Source: an uncultured Burkholderiales bacterium (GTDB lineage Bacteria; Pseudomonadota; Gammaproteobacteria; Burkholderiales; Burkholderiaceae_C). From it: 5,997 nt of DNA. The position numbers and the translations under genes were made by a program. The first letter of the stretch is position 1. Each line of letters opens with the position of its first letter. The notes beneath the pieces were generated by a model that saw only the letters and a program-made list of their open reading frames with translations, ran no database searches and was not told where the DNA came from. Positions 5,329 through 5,997 of the stretch are shown here, one piece after another. The stretch covers positions 1 through 5,997 of the forward strand of contig CAIQIL010000187.1 of the NCBI GenBank assembly GCA_903871865.1, written 5' to 3'.

Positions 5329-5952
5329 ATGATCACGCTGTACGAGTTCCCCCTGTCAGGCCACAGCCACAAAGCCAGGCTGCTGCTGTCCTTGCTCAAA
5401 GTGCCCCATGAACGCGTCACGGTGAGCGGAGCCGAGCGCGCGCACAAGGCGCCAGAGTTCCTGGCCATGAACCCATTCGGCCAGGTGCCCGTCTTGCGCG
5501 ATGGCGATCTGGTGCTGCGCGACAGCCAAGCCATCTTGACCTACCTGGCCCGCCGCCACGGCGGCGACACCTGGCTGCCCTCAGACCCCGCACAGCACGC
5601 ACAGGTGGCCGCCTGGATGGCCACCGCGGCCAACGAGATGACACGTGGCCCCAACGCGCTGCGCCTGCACCACAAGTTCGGCCGAGACATCCAGGTCGGC
5701 GAAGCACAGCAGATCACCGCGCACCTCCTGGCGGTGCTGGAAGCCCGCCTGAGCCAGTGCGACTGGGTGGCGCTGGACCACATCACCATCGCCGACATTG
5801 CGCTCTTCCCCTACCTGGCGCTCGCACCGGAAGCGCAGATCGACCTGACCCCCTGCCCGCACGTCGTGGCCTGGCTGGGGCGCATCCAGGCGCTCGATGG
5901 CTACGTGGGCATGCCCGGCATCCCCGACCACCGCCACCCGCCCGGGCCCTGA
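5329..5952 (+). CDS. Glutathione S-transferase family protein
   Basis: A 207-residue cytosolic GST. The N-terminal thioredoxin fold (1-77) shows LYEFPLSGHSHKARLLL, where Ser 10, Ser 13 or a neighbour would activate the glutathione thiol, NPFGQVPVL with the conserved cis-proline at 54, and RDSQAI, whose Asp 65-Ser 66 takes the place of the usual Glu-Ser pair that binds the gamma-glutamyl part of glutathione. The helical C-terminal domain (87-200) carries the ITIADIALFPYLA segment at 152-164 with the T-x-x-D N-capping box (Thr 153, Asp 156). Length is normal. ATG 5329 has a strong AGGAG (5318-5322) six bases upstream. It lies 31 bases after the oxidoreductase and closes the cluster, which suggests that the pathway makes or meets an electrophile that is conjugated or reduced with glutathione. 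GST class and substrate cannot be fixed by eye. Confidence 0.95.
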   Translation: MITLYEFPLSGHSHKARLLLSLLKVPHERVTVSGAERAHKAPEFLAMNPFGQVPVLRDGDLVLRDSQAILTYLARRHGGDTWLPSDPAQHAQVAAWMATAANEMTRGPNALRLHHKFGRDIQVGEAQQITAHLLAVLEARLSQCDWVALDHITIADIALFPYLALAPEAQIDLTPCPHVVAWLGRIQALDGYVGMPGIPDHRHPPGP

Positions 5953-5994
5953 GCCCCTGATGGACACGCCCGGCAAGCGGTGCCCTGCAGGGGC
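5953..5994 (+). terminator. Inverted repeats after the GST gene, possible terminator
   Basis: GCCCCTG (5953-5959), directly after the GST stop, is a perfect inverted match to CAGGGGC (5988-5994) with a 28-base loop. The second arm also belongs to a perfect 10-base palindrome CCCTGCAGGG (5983-5992). The window ends three bases later, so any T run cannot be seen. No further gene start is visible in 5953-5997. Confidence 0.25.
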
Positions 5995-5997
5995 GCC

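Noticed and set aside
5138..5332. Small + strand open frames overlapping the 3' end of the oxidoreductase and the GST start
   Set aside because: They are out-of-frame shadows of the 2Fe-2S domain and lack a ribosome site; the GST start at 5329 has AGGAG.

Overview
The window is GC-rich, compact bacterial DNA with strong G/C preference at codon third positions. It carries six protein genes with short gaps. The GC content, codon choice and families (PPK2, ABCB-type exporter, HPP protein, PDR-like flavin/2Fe-2S reductase, GST) suggest a proteobacterium, most likely a betaproteobacterium of the Burkholderiales/Comamonadaceae type. That placement is inference from gene style, not from a marker gene. 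I saw no rRNA, tRNA, CRISPR array, insertion sequence or phage gene.

Left part (1-2295, + strand). The 3' end of a polyphosphate kinase 2 gene enters from outside the window. It is followed by a complete ABC exporter half-transporter with a fused membrane domain and ATPase. The exporter most likely starts at GTG 460. A hairpin followed by six T lies inside its first codons and looks like an intrinsic terminator or attenuator.

Right part (2315-5952). A TetR-family repressor gene on the - strand runs convergent to the exporter and divergent from a three-gene + strand cluster. The cluster encodes an HPP-family membrane protein, a 529-residue fusion of a PNPOx-like flavin domain with a ferredoxin-reductase module and a C-terminal plant-type 2Fe-2S domain, and a glutathione S-transferase. 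The 155-bp divergent gap holds overlapping inverted repeats (AGACAG/CTGTCT and ACAGAC/GTCTGT) that cover candidate promoters for both directions. This is the classic layout of an autoregulated TetR repressor controlling its neighbours.

Working model (inference): the TetR protein senses a small molecule or reactive electrophile through its C-terminal domain, which contains its only cysteine. It then releases a cluster combining membrane transport, NAD(P)H-driven redox chemistry and glutathione conjugation. No substrate can be read from the sequence. The most interesting items are this unassigned TetR/HPP/PNPOx-FNR-2Fe2S/GST module, the three-domain fusion itself, and the terminator-like element inside the ABC gene.
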